Below are positions 46,971 through 59,190 of a DNA stretch of 64,000 nucleotides, in pieces (position 1 is the stretch's first letter; every line of letters begins with the position of its first letter). Both the position numbers and the translations under genes were made by a program. This DNA comes from Pithys albifrons albifrons (taxonomy: Eukaryota > Chordata > Aves > Passeriformes > Thamnophilidae), in NCBI RefSeq assembly GCF_047495875.1, contig NC_092458.1:104534227-104598226 (forward strand). Direction: 5' to 3'. Under the pieces are notes generated by a model that did not search any database, was not told the DNA's origin, and was given only the letters and a program-made list of their open reading frames with translations.

Positions 46971-48924
46971 TGTTTAAATACTGTTGCAGACCATGTTTTG
47001 CTGAAAAATGTTCTTGAGTATAGGGTGACTTGTAAATGCATCTGGTTCATTATTTATAGTTTATAATAAAGAGTTTGGATTTTCAGTTTCCTTGTTTACA
47101 CAAGAACAGGCTTGTAGCATCTTTTTCGTTTGGGGACCTGAAATTCATCTTATGTTCTCTTGAAAATTGGTACCTGAATCTCAAAAAAGTTCAAACCAAT
47201 AATGCACCTAGAATTGAAAACATTTTAAAAAACAACTTTTTGACTGTGGCTGGAGGTTTAGATGTTGAAGCTCCAGTTTTCAGTGAGAATAGAAGCAAAC
47301 CTAAGAATATATTGGAATTGAGATTTATATAATGGAAGTCATACCTGTTGCATCTACACATGATCTGAATAGACATGTTCTAGCTGTGGTTCAGAGGCTG
47401 TGTAACATCTCAGTGTGACACTGAGCTCAGTACTCTACTAGCTGGGTATACAGTTAAATACATCTATCTATTGCTTTATAGTGCAGGTAAAGTACATGAA
47501 AGAACCTGAAGCAAGTTCTAAAGACATGACCTAAATCTACAGTCCCCAACAGACACATTGTGAGTAACATACAAAGGAGTAAAAGGGAAGTTTGAAATGT
47601 CTAAATGTCTGGGGAAATGGATATTTGATAGCTCAGTTGATGACTCATCATCCAATTCTATCCAGAAGTCAAACAATCTGTAATAGCTGATGACTTCAGT
47701 GATGGGAACGCGATATAAGTTTCAATAAATGTAATGTGGGCTCAAACCTTAATATTGCCACAGCCCAGAGGTACTTTTCTAGTTAAGTCAACTAATAAAA
47801 GATTTTCTGAGAGTAAAGAAATTCTACAAAACCACCTACCCTCAAAGTCTCTTGTGATTGTAGAATATTTCTTCCGACAACAAACAAACGAAAAGCCTTA
47901 AATGCTATATATGATGAAAAAAATAATGAAACATTGTTGAAGTGAAGAGTTTGATGCATCAAGCAATGACATAAAATGAACTGATTCAGATGTAGTCAGT
48001 GCCTTAGTCTGCTTCTTAGGCTGTTTTGAGGTAGGAACATACAATGATTGTCTTTTTTTTCAATTGAAATTGCCAAGGAATCACAATGGCATGATGAAAC
48101 CTTTTCAGTCAATTTCAAGCTCAAGACACAACAAGGTGAGGAGCACTTACAATGAGGCTTTTTACTACAATGAAAAGCCTTCAAAATTTCCTTCATTTGT
48201 TACTCAAGGACAGATGTTGGATAAAGGGAAATAGGTGTACCAGAAAAGATTTTAGCAGGATTTTAGCAAGAAAATAATGCACAACTTCTGACACAGTTTG
48301 TGTATAAAGTTCTTGAGTAAATGAATAATACTAGAAAAATCTCTCCATGTTTTCTAACTTTGAAAAAGAAAAAAAAATCAATTTATTATTTGAGTTTTTC
48401 ATCAGAGGAAAAATTACTTCAAAAGGAATTTAATGCAGGTCTTATTGCTTTTAGTAATTACATAGCAACTCTATCACTTAAAAGGTTAAAGCTGCAGAAA
48501 AGCTCAGTGAAGTACTGATTTCCCAAGGCTTATTATCTCAAAAATAATACAATATACAGTGCAAAGACAGATCCCAAAACCCCTGCTGTGCATCACATGT
48601 GGTTCACAATTGTTATAATCTGGTATTGCAACTAGACCTGTGTCTCTTGCTTAAAATATAGGAAATATTTGCCTGAGAAACATATTTTCATAAGCTTAAG
48701 CAGTATCTGGCCTTAGTCTACTGTAGTCAACCTGCTGTTTGTTAGAAGGCATTACATAGGCAATAAAGAGAATTCTTGATATTCACTTTCAATTAAATAA
48801 TATAGTCATGAGAGCTGGCAACAAGGAAAGCCATGAGAATGTCCCAAAAGGAAGTATTAAACTCAAATCAGTTTTTTTGCTATTTTCTTCAAGGTTAGAA
48901 GATATTTGACTCACCAGCAGGCTT
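46971..48924. other. unique AT-rich DNA, no gene seen
   Basis: Nothing recognisable. Open frames are short and without domains. Confidence 0.5.
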
Positions 48925-48930
48925 TCTAAG

Positions 48931-49790
48931 ATGAGGATGAGGATGTGGATGAGGGGAGAGCAGTGGATGTTGTCTGTCTCTACCTGAGAAGGCTTTTGAC
49001 ATGGTCTCTTCCAGCATCCTTGTTTGTATGCAGCCTGGCACATTGCCGTCTAGCCAGGTGATCTACTAGATAGATGAGAAACTATTTGGTTCCTTTATTC
49101 AGCCTCAAAGGATAATGCTCAGTGATTCTTCCTCTGGCTCAAGGCCAGTAACGGGTGGAGTTTCTTCAGGATATACACTGGGACTGGACTATTTGACATC
49201 TTCATCAATGACCTCGAAGGGAAAAAGGTGTTCACTCTCATTTGGTTTAAGAGTTATTTTTCCTCTTTAAACAGACTACATATGAATTACTGTGTCCAAT
49301 TGTACTCCTCAGTACAAGAGAGACACTGCCAAACTGGAAAAAAGTTCAGCAGAGGACCACCAAGCTGGTTGGGGGCTGAGGAACATACCCTACAATGAGA
49401 GGCTGGGGGAGATGGATTTATTCAGGCTGGATGAGAGACAGCTGAAGGAGGACCTAACAGCCGCCCATGAAGTGGCCATTGGAAGGACAGAGAAAGACTC
49501 TTCACTAAGGAATTTGCCCTGTGGATTTGAGACAATGGACATGAACTGAGAAAAAGATATTATATTTGGAAACAGAAAACCCCTTTTACCCTGTGAACAC
49601 AGTTAAACAGAGAAGAAGGTTGCCAGAGAGGTTGTGGAATCTCCTTTTCTGGAAGTTTAAAAACCCACTGGACAAAGCCTTGAATGACCTGGTCTGATCC
49701 CAGATCTGGCCCTGTTTTGGACAGGACCCTGGAAGAGATTATCTTTTGAGATTCCTTCCAACTGGAATTATTCAATGATTCTCTATTAAC
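48931..49790 (+). mobile_element. CR1 LINE, decayed, with internal deletions
   Basis: The order of CR1 landmarks is kept: GATGAGGGGAGAGCAGTGG (RT domain A approach), AGGCTTTTGACATGGTCTC (AFDTVS), ACGGGTGGAGTTTCTTCAGG (SGVPQG), TTCATCAATGACCTCGAAGG (FINDLE), TGAATTACTGTGTCCAATTG (LEYCVQF), GACAGCTGAAGGAGGACC and a tail ending near 49790 with TTCAATGATTCTC. The stretch between FINDLE and LEYCVQF, including FADD, is missing. No usable frame remains. Confidence 0.88.
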
Positions 49791-49805
49791 AAAGGCAATT
49801 GTTTC

Positions 49806-50040
49806 AGGTTGACCTTGACCAGCAGCTAAATGCCCACTCAGCTGCTAGTTCAGAAGGGCCTAGAGACTGTGCAAAGAATGCTCAGCAACAGACAAAAGAT
49901 CAGTGTGCTACCAACACTGTTTCAGCCACAAGTCTAAATCACAGCACAATACAAGATGCTGTGAAAAAAATTATCATTATCACAGCCAGGCACAGTACAA
50001 ATACCTGCAAAAAAATCACAGCAAAATGCTGATGCAACCT
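49806..50040 (+). mobile_element. ERV remnant (LTR-flanking sequence)
   Basis: Segments AGAATGCTCAGCAACAG, TGCTACCAACACTGTTTCAG, AAATTATCATTATCACAGCC and AGGCACAGTACA follow the order of a common avian endogenous-retrovirus 3' sequence that I recognise by pattern (…GCTCAGCAATAAC…, ATCAACACTGTTTTCAGC…, ATCCCAGCCAAAACCAG…). It is old and has no coding content. It starts 15 bases after the CR1 tail at 49790. The family name is left open. Confidence 0.5.
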
Positions 50041-50639
50041 GTAATCTTAGTGTGTATCATAATTATGAATGGCCCTGGGCACTGTGTATTATTAGTTTTT
50101 TGTCCAACCTAGCATTATTACTTCCACTGAAAAAAGTCTGATGCAATCTGTTTGGAAATTCACATGAAATCTTTTGTGATTATCACAGAATACTTAAAGT
50201 CTGCAAGGTATCTTCTGCCTATACAGTAAGCTTATGGAAGGTAATCACATGGAGAAAGAGAAGTAACTTTACAGGTTAAGAATTACTGCCTTTGCTTCCT
50301 AGATTTCTTACTTTAAGAAAATGTCAGTGTGCCTAAATTAATAGAAACCTCTGAGTTCTACATTGCAATCAATATCTCAGTGGAAAGCAATTTACAACTA
50401 TTGGCTTCAAATATTACTCTAAAAAAACCCCATACAATGACATTGACTGTGTGAGAGTGGATGATTTCCTTCTTATCCATTATTTCATTTGGTAAAAATG
50501 AATCACCAGACATGCAAATCAAGATTTCTCATGAGAAGTAGAACTAATAATGTTGGAAAATTTTACACAAGATCAGGTTGCTCTAGGCAAATATATATAA
50601 AACCCATAAAATCTTGTAATACTGACTGAAATATGCATT
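50041..50639. other. unique AT-rich DNA, no gene seen
   Basis: Spacer between the ERV remnant and the next CR1; nothing recognised. Confidence 0.5.
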
Positions 50640-50645
50640 AGTGCT

Positions 50646-51574
50646 GTGGGTGGGCTGATGTCTTGCCCCAAAGCATTTCTGTTGTGCAAAGAAAATGTAA
50701 GAATAGAGAAAGAATTTGCTTTTGTGGTAGATCTACAAGAGGAAGTAAAAAGGTCAAAGAGCATCATGGAGCTGAAAAGAGACAGGCTGCTGAAACCATC
50801 CTCTGCTCTCCATGAGGCAGAAACAGGGACAGGCACCAGAGAAACAATATCAAGGAGATCCTGTATTGTCTTTCCACCAGGCAGAAGGCAGTAACTTAGA
50901 GGAATGGAGTGAATGGAGGCAAGTCCATGTTCAGCAAACAAACCCTCGTCTTGCCCACCTCACCTTCCCAGGTGCATCTGCACACAAGCATGAGGATGTG
51001 GAAGGCCAGTCAATTAATGATACTGATAGTCCATCTGCATCAGAGTTTTTGACAAAGTCAGGAAAAAAAGAGACAGTTTATAGGTGTAGTGAATCCCTTC
51101 TGAGAGGAACAGAGCATCCAATATTAAAGACAGACTGTCCTGTAGGGGAAATTTGCTGCCTCTCTGAGGGCTGGCTTAAGGACATCTTTAGGAACCTCCC
51201 TTGCCTGGCACAGGCTAGGAATATCACCCATCACTGCTCTTTCTTGTGAGTGGCAATGAAGCTGCAGTGGTCCAAGTGTGATCAAAAGAGGCTTCAGGTC
51301 CTTGGGATTGTTGGCAAGAGAATGAAGAGCAGAGGTGATCTTTTCTTCTATCCTTAGAGTTGTGGACAGCAACACTGGAAGACACAGGTGGACCCAGTCT
51401 ATTAATGCGTGTCTCAGAGTGGCCTCACTGCTAGAGTTTTGGGGTTTTTTTGATAATGAAATGACCTACATGGCACCAGCCCTGTTGGTGTCAGATGAGA
51501 TTCACTTTTCTCAAAGAGGGAAGGCAATCTTTGCTCCCAGGTTAGGGGGGTTAATTGACAGAGTTTTAAACTAG
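50646..51574 (+). pseudogene. CR1 ORF1 remnant with SGNH-esterase-like domain
   Basis: CR1 ORF1 encodes an RNA-binding protein that in this clade carries an esterase-like domain. Three frames joined by two shifts cover it. 50646-50894 contains LQEEVKRSKSIMELKRDR, a coiled-coil-like segment after a Cys-containing start. 50812-51249 contains SLLRGTEHPI and GEICCLSEGWLKDI. 51335-51574 contains FGFFDNEM-like sequence (here FWGFFDNEMTY) and DEIHFSQRGKAIFAPRL. In the esterase the nucleophile block GDS reads SES here, with Ser kept, and the C-terminal Asp-X-X-His block (DEIH) is kept. The piece between the second and third frames is damaged. It is not functional. Confidence 0.8.
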
Positions 51575-51794
51575 ACTTGAAGGAGGAGTGGGATAATATT
51601 AGACTTGTCCATGCTAAACTGGGAGATGACGCACCAGGGTTAGAGGGTTGGAATGATAGTGAGGGCCCTCAACCTATTTCTCTGAGATGTTCTGGGTACA
51701 CTTAGGGAGAAGAGATGGAGGCTCCAAAGGTAGTAGGAACAAACAGAGCAAACACAAGTGAAATATCGCAAAGGAATTCAGGTGTGTTCCTTTA

Positions 51795-52065
51795 GGAAGG
51801 TGATAATGCCCAGCTGAAATACCTCTGTACCAGGGCATTCAGCCAGTGGGCTACTGGAAAGCTAAGAACTACTTGCCATTATTGAAACCTGGTGGGACAT
51901 ATCTCATGGCTGGAGTGTGGCTGTCAATGTCTATAGGCTGTTCAGAAGGGACAGGCGAGGAAGGAGAGTTGGGAGAGTTGCCCTCAACATCAAGAATTGT
52001 GAATTGCTTTCTCTGAAGAATAAATGTGAGCAGGTTGAAAGCTTATGGGCAAGAATCAGAGACTG
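51795..52065 (+). pseudogene. CR1 ORF2 endonuclease N-terminal remnant
   Basis: GDNAQLKYLCTRA matches the start of the CR1 apurinic-like endonuclease (QLKCLYTNARSMGNK type). After several stops, NCELLSLKNKCEQVESLWA and RIRD follow in the expected order. The sequence breaks off at about 52065, where the 3' tail of the element is joined. Confidence 0.75.
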
Positions 52066-52142
52066 AGGCAACACGCAGGGAGTTTGGACTACATGATCTT
52101 TGGAGACCCCTCCTAACCCAAATTACGCTATGATTTTGTGAC

Positions 52143-55100
52143 TGTAGAGAAGCAGTGGGTTGCTCTTGTAAAGGTGAAGTTCAATGGTATCAAGGTTTCA
52201 AGAAGCAGATGAAGATCATTTAAGTTTTGTAAGACTGAAACTCATAATTAGAGACATACTTTTGACTGAAATAGATTGATGACTGTCTAATGCCTGAATA
52301 ATAGCTTGTACAGAAAGATCTAATGTACTTCCTTTATGGTTACCTTTAATTGTTTTACTTTATCTTTGTGAAATATTTTTGTGATGTCTATTTTTGTTAC
52401 TATTTTATGTTCTACCTTACAGAATGTGAATGGTAATATAAAGTCAAGAGTAATTCACATACAAATAAACAGACTGCATTTCATGGGGTTTTTGGTTTGT
52501 TTTGGTTTTCTTTAATCCATTTTGTAATAAAATATCCTGTTAGAATGTAGTATCAACTGAAATGAACAGAAAGCAAATAAATACTTTATAGAAAACACAA
52601 AACCTATTCATTATAAGTTGGTGATTGAGCAAAGTTTACATTTAGGAAGGTATTTAAAACACATTCCTGTGTGCTCTAATGGTCACTTACACATGGCACA
52701 AGAGTCTCCCATACATTGTAAAATATAAAAGTATAATAACAACCCCTGTCAAAGTGTTAATTTGAACGTTTTTTTAACATAGGAGAAAACCAGTCTAGCT
52801 TTACAGTAAGGACAAAACTCAGATATGAATATTCGTTTAGTATGAGATTCAGCAGTGAGATTCTGCTTTTGAAAACCAGGTGTCTCAGACACTGCAAAGA
52901 AAATAGCAAGATATTTGAGTGACTTTTTTTGATTGGTAGTGCTTGTTTTTTTGAGGGGTTCTGGGGGGATTTTTTTTTTTTTGAGTGGTTTTATTGTTCA
53001 CTTTTGGGGGAGTTTTGTTTGGCTTTTGGAATTTTTGTTTGTTTGTTTTAAATGTCTATTATGTAATATTTCAAAGGAAAATATAAATGTTTTAAAACAG
53101 CTGATTTTTTGGGGGGCGAGATTTTCCTGTATATTTCAGAATAAAATCTGCACAGTGTTGTTTGTATGTTGTCAGATTCTTACCAATGAAGGATTACTGC
53201 AAAATGGACATGGACCTATAGATGCAATATTGTGTTGTTCTCTCATTTAGAACTCAAACCTAAAGTTTATCCTCGTGCACTCCCTTATATTGGGACCATA
53301 GGATCTCACCATGAAAGTGCTAGCCTGACTTTCAATATAAACAAGAGGTCTGTGATTCTACAGTGAACATTTCTGACAGTTCAGAGATTTTCAGACTATC
53401 TACTGTGCCTTTCTTCATAGTTCATAGAAGTAATCTGCTTTCAGAGAAAAAGCCTTAGAAGATACTAAATTGACCATCCAACCACTGTAACACTGTTTCT
53501 TACAGCTTAAAAGAGAGACATAGGCCATAATCCTCAATCCATTCTATTTTACAGTGAGAATTTGATAGCTAGTGATGGTTCATTTCCCCTCACTGGAACA
53601 CTAACTATTTGAGAATCTGGCTCTTAACATCCTGAATAAAATCCAACTGAACTATAAGTACATCCAGCAGTTTGCACATGACAACAATACAAAATAAATA
53701 GTGAAAAAGTGAGATAATGTGATGGCTGAATTGAAGGCTGGAAGCCTGACATAGCTGTTTGTGTCACTTGTTATCTACCTCAAATGGTACAGTTAATCTC
53801 TGACCCTGCAAAGTGTTCCATCTGGCTGGAAGGCAGAGGGCCTTTGCAAAACCCTGCTGAAGTCAATGGGGTCCACATGCCTGGAGCAGCTTGTAGGGCA
53901 GGGCTAATTCTATCAATTAATAACTGGGTTCCATTACACAAACATCTGTGTCAGGTTTCCCTGAAGAAGTCAAACACAGCTCCATTATTGTTTTATAATT
54001 AAAAGACATTTTTTCCATCTGTAACAATTTGCACAAATCTCAGAGTAGCACTTTCTGCAAAGATCTGCAGAACACGACACTGAGAGCTTCTCCAAAATAT
54101 TTGGAATATGCATAAAGCATATGGCACAGATCTATAATGGTCTTAAGTAGCAGAAACTTTGGAAATTTTCAAAGATCAAGAACTAGGGAAGGGAGTAACC
54201 TAAACATTGCAAACCCTTTACTAGGTAAATGCTGTGCTTCCAGAAAAACTGTAAAATTAATAAAAATAACTATCAATGTAATGTAACTGGTAAGATGAAG
54301 TAATCCTGGGCAATTGATCTCTAGATAACTATTTTTCCTAATTAAAAAATATTGCATTCTATGGCATTTTATTCATATCTTCATTACTCAGCATAGTGCT
54401 TTGCATCAGGTTTTCCAGCTTGAGACAATTTCAATCAATATAAAGTTCCTATATTTACATGTGTTGTTAAGAATGAACATTATTTGTGTTACTGAAAATG
54501 TTTTACAGACCCAAGAGATTTTGGAAAAAAAAAACATTATTTTTTGTAGGTAGAAAGAATTCTTGGGCTGGGTTTCCATTAAAGTAATGGTAGTAGATGA
54601 TGTGATTCAGCTGTGTTGCCATCTACAGCCCCATGATGGATCAGCCTTAATGAATCAAGTCCAGATCTATGGACCTTGAAGTGACTCTTTTCCTTGATAT
54701 TCACCTGCACCTTGGTTTTTTTTGGTTTTTTTCTTGTTTTGTTTTTTTTTTCCATAAAAAACAAGTAGGTAAATACGTTTTCATTGCAAACAACCCCTAG
54801 GACTATAGTATCAGAGGAAAGGAAGAGCTTCATCAACAAGTGCTGACAGGAGAGGCACTGCTTTGCATCTCATGGGAGTAAAGCTGTGGTACTCAGAAAA
54901 CCAATTAAATGGCACCTCTGCTCCATGTTAAACACTGGAAGAATTATGCAGAACTTAGTCATGTGTTCCAAGTATGGCATAAAGTGGTCCAAGCAGTTTG
55001 ACATCACTGACAATAAGGAGGTGGGGAAAAAAGGTGAAAAAACAACTGAAGAACAGTTTTTGTTGTCACCATGATAACAGACACAGAGCTCCCTTTATAC

Positions 55101-58100
55101 TAGTATTGACTCTTGCTAAAAGTACAGTACTTTCTGACAATACTATGGTATCAAGGTAATAACATGAAGATCATATATGAAGGTGGAACTTACAATGACT
55201 TATTGATAAAATGATCAATAATATTTAATACAGAGAAATGTAGTGCTGCACACAGATTTTAGGGGGAAAACATATCCTGATGGTAAGTATATGAGTTCTA
55301 ATGGATACTAACATTAAGAAAAGATATATTGCAATCACAAAAGTTAATTCTGTGTAAATGTGGCTCCACAGATATTAGGAAAACAAATCAAATGGTAAAG
55401 TTGCTACCAATGTGACAACTAATGTCATTGTGCCACTGAAGAGATCCAGGATGTACTTGGATTTTGAATTTCTGTGAATAGTTTTGCTTTTCATGTCCCC
55501 ATGAAGTGTGTGGTGGCCTCGTGTATCAAACTGTTATAGCTGGCCTAAAGCATCCTCACTTATAGCTGTAATTGCCACAGCAGCTCCAGTCTAAAGGGGA
55601 ACAGCCACCTCATTAAAAGCTACAGGAACATGCAGTACAGCCATAATCTGCTCTACTAATTTGTAAAATATCTTTATGACTGCAACGATGGACAAAAAAC
55701 ATTAGAACACTTATGGATATCTTAACCGTTATGTTATATTGAAAAAAAATTGTCCAGGCCTTAAATGGAGTATCATAAGTAAGAAAATGGAAAATCATAT
55801 CTGCTTACAGATCCAGAGGCTCAAACTTAATCATATGTTATTTAAAAACAGCAAATGTGGTCTCTGTGTATTAACAGGCAAGCAGCATGATTTTAAGATG
55901 AATATTTTCTAGTACCTTTTAAACTGACTCACCCCATGAAATTATTTCTGTAGTGTTTTTTTGAAGATTGTCATAGCAGCCAGCATAGTTAGATACTGAC
56001 TAAAAGCAATTTGTTGATCTTTAGGCATAAATTGCAAATTATAGTTGTTTGATAAGTCGAGAAACTGCTTTCTCCAGTCACCAAAACATATATTCCTTTA
56101 GACAAGATATATAACATTTTTAAACTCCACCCCCATTTTCACATTCAGATTTAAACATTTTTTCAGTTTCTTGACTGAAAAAAACCTCAAATGTCCATGT
56201 TAACATTGAGTGATTTTTTTTTTGTCAGATGTAAGAAATTGCATTCTATTCAAGTAATCTTGACTCTATGTAATTGCAATCAGCAGAAGTGGGTCTGGCA
56301 CTGAAATTTGCAACATCCTCTTAAACATTTTTTTCAGAATTCCTACTATATTATACTGTACTCTTTACACTCCACAATTTTGTTCTGTTCTGTGGCTTTT
56401 GCAAGTTGGTAATTTTATATTCTATTAGTTTTCACAAGACCTCATTCTAACCCTATCTTGTCTTACTCAAGCACTCTTTCTGATCAAAAGAAAAAAAATA
56501 ATGGATTGAAACCATACTGCTGAAATTATTTAAACTTCACAAAAGGCTGGACTTGTGTCTTCACAGTTGTTTCCACTAAAATAATTATAAAACAATACAT
56601 AGTTTCAAGTATTGGTGAAAGAGAGAAATATCAGGTTAGTAAAACTTTGGCAGAAAATTGTATGTAATATTTGGCATCTTAGAAACAGAAATAGTGATTT
56701 GTATGTCTAATGTTAGAAGAAAAAATTCATGATATATTGAGTCCGTGAGAAGAACCGAGAAAGCTGCAGTAAATGACACTGTAGAATCAACCAATGATAT
56801 GATTCTTCCTGAGTCAATATGTTTCAGAGTTAGAAGAATTCTGCTGCTAGGGTAGCACAGAAAATAAAGGTGAAATTAATTCCTAGTCTGAACAAAGTAA
56901 ATTACTAAATGGAGAAAATTAAATAAAGGCAAGATTTCAGCCAAAATTAGATTCAGCCTGTCTTCCGTAATAAAATATATTGCATATTTTAGCACCCTTA
57001 AGTCATTACAAACCCTAGTTTTCATCATTAGATTTTGCCTGCCTGTACCCAAAATTTCAGTAAACATGTGGACACATTCTAAAGCAAAACCACTAGGGTT
57101 TATATGACAGGTATCACTGATAGCTCCATTAGCTATGGACAAATGACTGTAGCTACACCTCAGTTAAAGTGTCATGTAATGTATTTCTCTTTATCCTATT
57201 TCAGGCAAAAGCAAGTGTATGTGCTCACACACACATTGTGTATGTTTGAGAAGAAACTGTTTCTTTACCAATATAATTATAATAAATGGCATATAAAACA
57301 GCCTCTGACTTCTCTGTGTAAAAATTTAAATATGATTAGCAGGAAAACATGCTTTGCTCTAAAGCATCTCCTCCTTCTGTCCTTGTCAAAGGGATTATCT
57401 ATACCTGTTAAACACAAAACAGAGAGAAAACTTGTACCAATACAGAAAAATGGGATTTCTAACAACAGTTTGATAGAGTAAATAGATATTTCATCTCCCC
57501 GCAAAATGAAACATACATTTAATTTGCCTCCTTCCAGGTTATCATATATATTCCATGATGCAATTATGGCACAGCTCCTGCCTGGAAAGGACTGAAATAA
57601 ATTTAGCATTCAATACTCTATTTGCGATAGAGTCAGCTACTATATGATGAATCCATATAGTAGGTTTTCAATATTAACAGTAATAATGAATGCTCCAAAA
57701 ACGTCATTATATTCATTTATAACACATTTTTTCAGTTGACATCTTCCATAAATAATAAAAGGATTTTCAGTTCCAGTGTCATTCTCAGTGTTTAATCCTG
57801 TACAGGGAAGTAATTGTTTACAGTGCAGGTGCTTGTAAACCATATAAGAGGAGGGGAAATTTTTCCTTCATCTCTTGGAACAAGTAGAAGAACAATTTGC
57901 TTATTGACTAAAATACAAAATAACTATAATTATGGTATAAACATAGATTGACGTTAGCCAACTAGAAGCAATATCCTTCTTATATTGCCATATCTCTTGA
58001 AGCAAGTTTTTAAATATAATCAGCATCACAAAACGTGTTTTTTAACACATTACCTTTCTTTTTGAGATTCTGCATTTAACAGATAGATCTTAACAATTTG

Positions 58101-58658
58101 GATAAAAATCATGAAAACATTTTATTGGATCCTACACATTTTAGTACTACCACCACCATCTTCTCAAACAAAAGTTGGAAACCAGAGGTTTATACAGAGT
58201 GTTCTGATAACTATTAACATTTAAAAAGAAAACAAAAGAAGCAGCTGAGTGTTGTTTGGTAACCATTTCTGAGGGTTTTAACACATTCTGGTCACATGTA
58301 AGTTTTGCTCTGGCTCTCCTCTGCCAGACAAAATGTTCATTTTACTTTGGATTGTACAATACTAACAATGTTGGCATAATATTCTTTTTGCAGGTTCTGT
58401 CTTTTGACTTAACATTTGGAAAAATATAGAAAATATCATATAAAATTAAAAGAATTATGAAACACTAATTTCACCACTGTTTTTTTCCTTTCCCAGTATT
58501 TTTAACACTTGTATTTTCTTGCTTAATCTTTTTTTCCACTTTTTAAAAAAAAATCTTTTCCCTACTTTCTTTCCTACATCAACTTAGTTCATTTTCAAAA
58601 CATTTTCTACCTTTTCATAATTTCTATATTTCGTTTTCTCTCTTTCAGTCTTCTTTAG
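52143..58658. other. 6.5 kb unique AT-rich DNA, no gene seen
   Basis: Contains T/G-rich low-complexity tracts (about 52485-52512, 52920-53050 and 54714-54752). A more GC-rich patch at about 53795-53910 includes GAAGTCAATGGGG, a motif common in ancient amniote repeats, but it is too short to assign. No exon recognised. Confidence 0.5.
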
Positions 58659-59190
58659 TGGAATAGTAAAACAGTTTGGGTTTGAAGGGACCTTAAAGAA
58701 TGGGACCTTGGATCTCATTTCAGCCACGGACAGGAACATCTTTCACTAGACCAGGGTTGCTCACAGCCCCATCCAACCTGACTTTGAGCATCTCCAATGG
58801 GGCATGCACAACGGGCAACCTTTTCCAGTGTCTCACTACCCTCTGAATATTTTCTACTTTACATCTAATTTAATCTAAATTTACACTCTTTCAGTTTAAA
58901 ACCATTACTCTGTAGCTACAGGACCTGTTAAAACCTCTCTCCATCTTTCTTGTAGGACCCCTTTGTACCATGCAAGCCCACAAAAAAAAAATTGTCCCCA
59001 CAGCTTTCCCTTCTCCAGGCTGAACAACACCAGGGTCTCTCAGCCTTTCCTCACAGGAGAGGTGCTCCAGCCTTCCAATTATTTTTGTGTCCCTTCCCTG
59101 GGACAAAACAAGATCCTGCCCTGTTGGGTGGGGGCTCCTGATTCCAATGCAGTACTTCAGATGGGATCTCACAAGAGCACATATTGCTCA
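58659..59190 (-). mobile_element. CR1 LINE, 3' part
   Basis: Read on the minus strand. On the plus strand the tail is at 58659 (GGAATAGTAAAACAGTTTGG, then TTTGAAGGGACCTTAAAG). Next come ATCCAACCTGACTTTGAGC, CATCTCCAATGGGGCATGC, CCTTCTCCAGGCTGAACAAC, TCAGCCTTTCCTCACAGGAG and CAGTACTTCAGATGGGATCT, all in the normal reverse order of the CR1 3' region. It runs about 530 bases and is 5' truncated in the segment for the LVRPHLEY region. It is old and without an open frame. Confidence 0.92.

Larger units (their letters stand above)
50640..52142 (+). mobile_element. CR1 LINE with ORF1 remnant, internally deleted
   Basis: This is the only copy in the window that reaches into the 5' half of CR1. It runs from ORF1 (about 50640-51574) through the inter-ORF region and the start of the ORF2 endonuclease (to about 52065), and then switches directly to the 3' terminal tail (TTTGGACTACATGATCTTTG, ending CTATGATTTTGTGAC). 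About 2.5 kb of endonuclease and all of the RT are therefore absent. It is old, with several frameshifts and stops. Confidence 0.85.

Noticed and set aside
53795..53910. Ancient amniote interspersed repeat (contains GAAGTCAATGGGG)
   Set aside because: The motif is suggestive, but the match is too short and decayed to assign by eye; noted only in the region entry.
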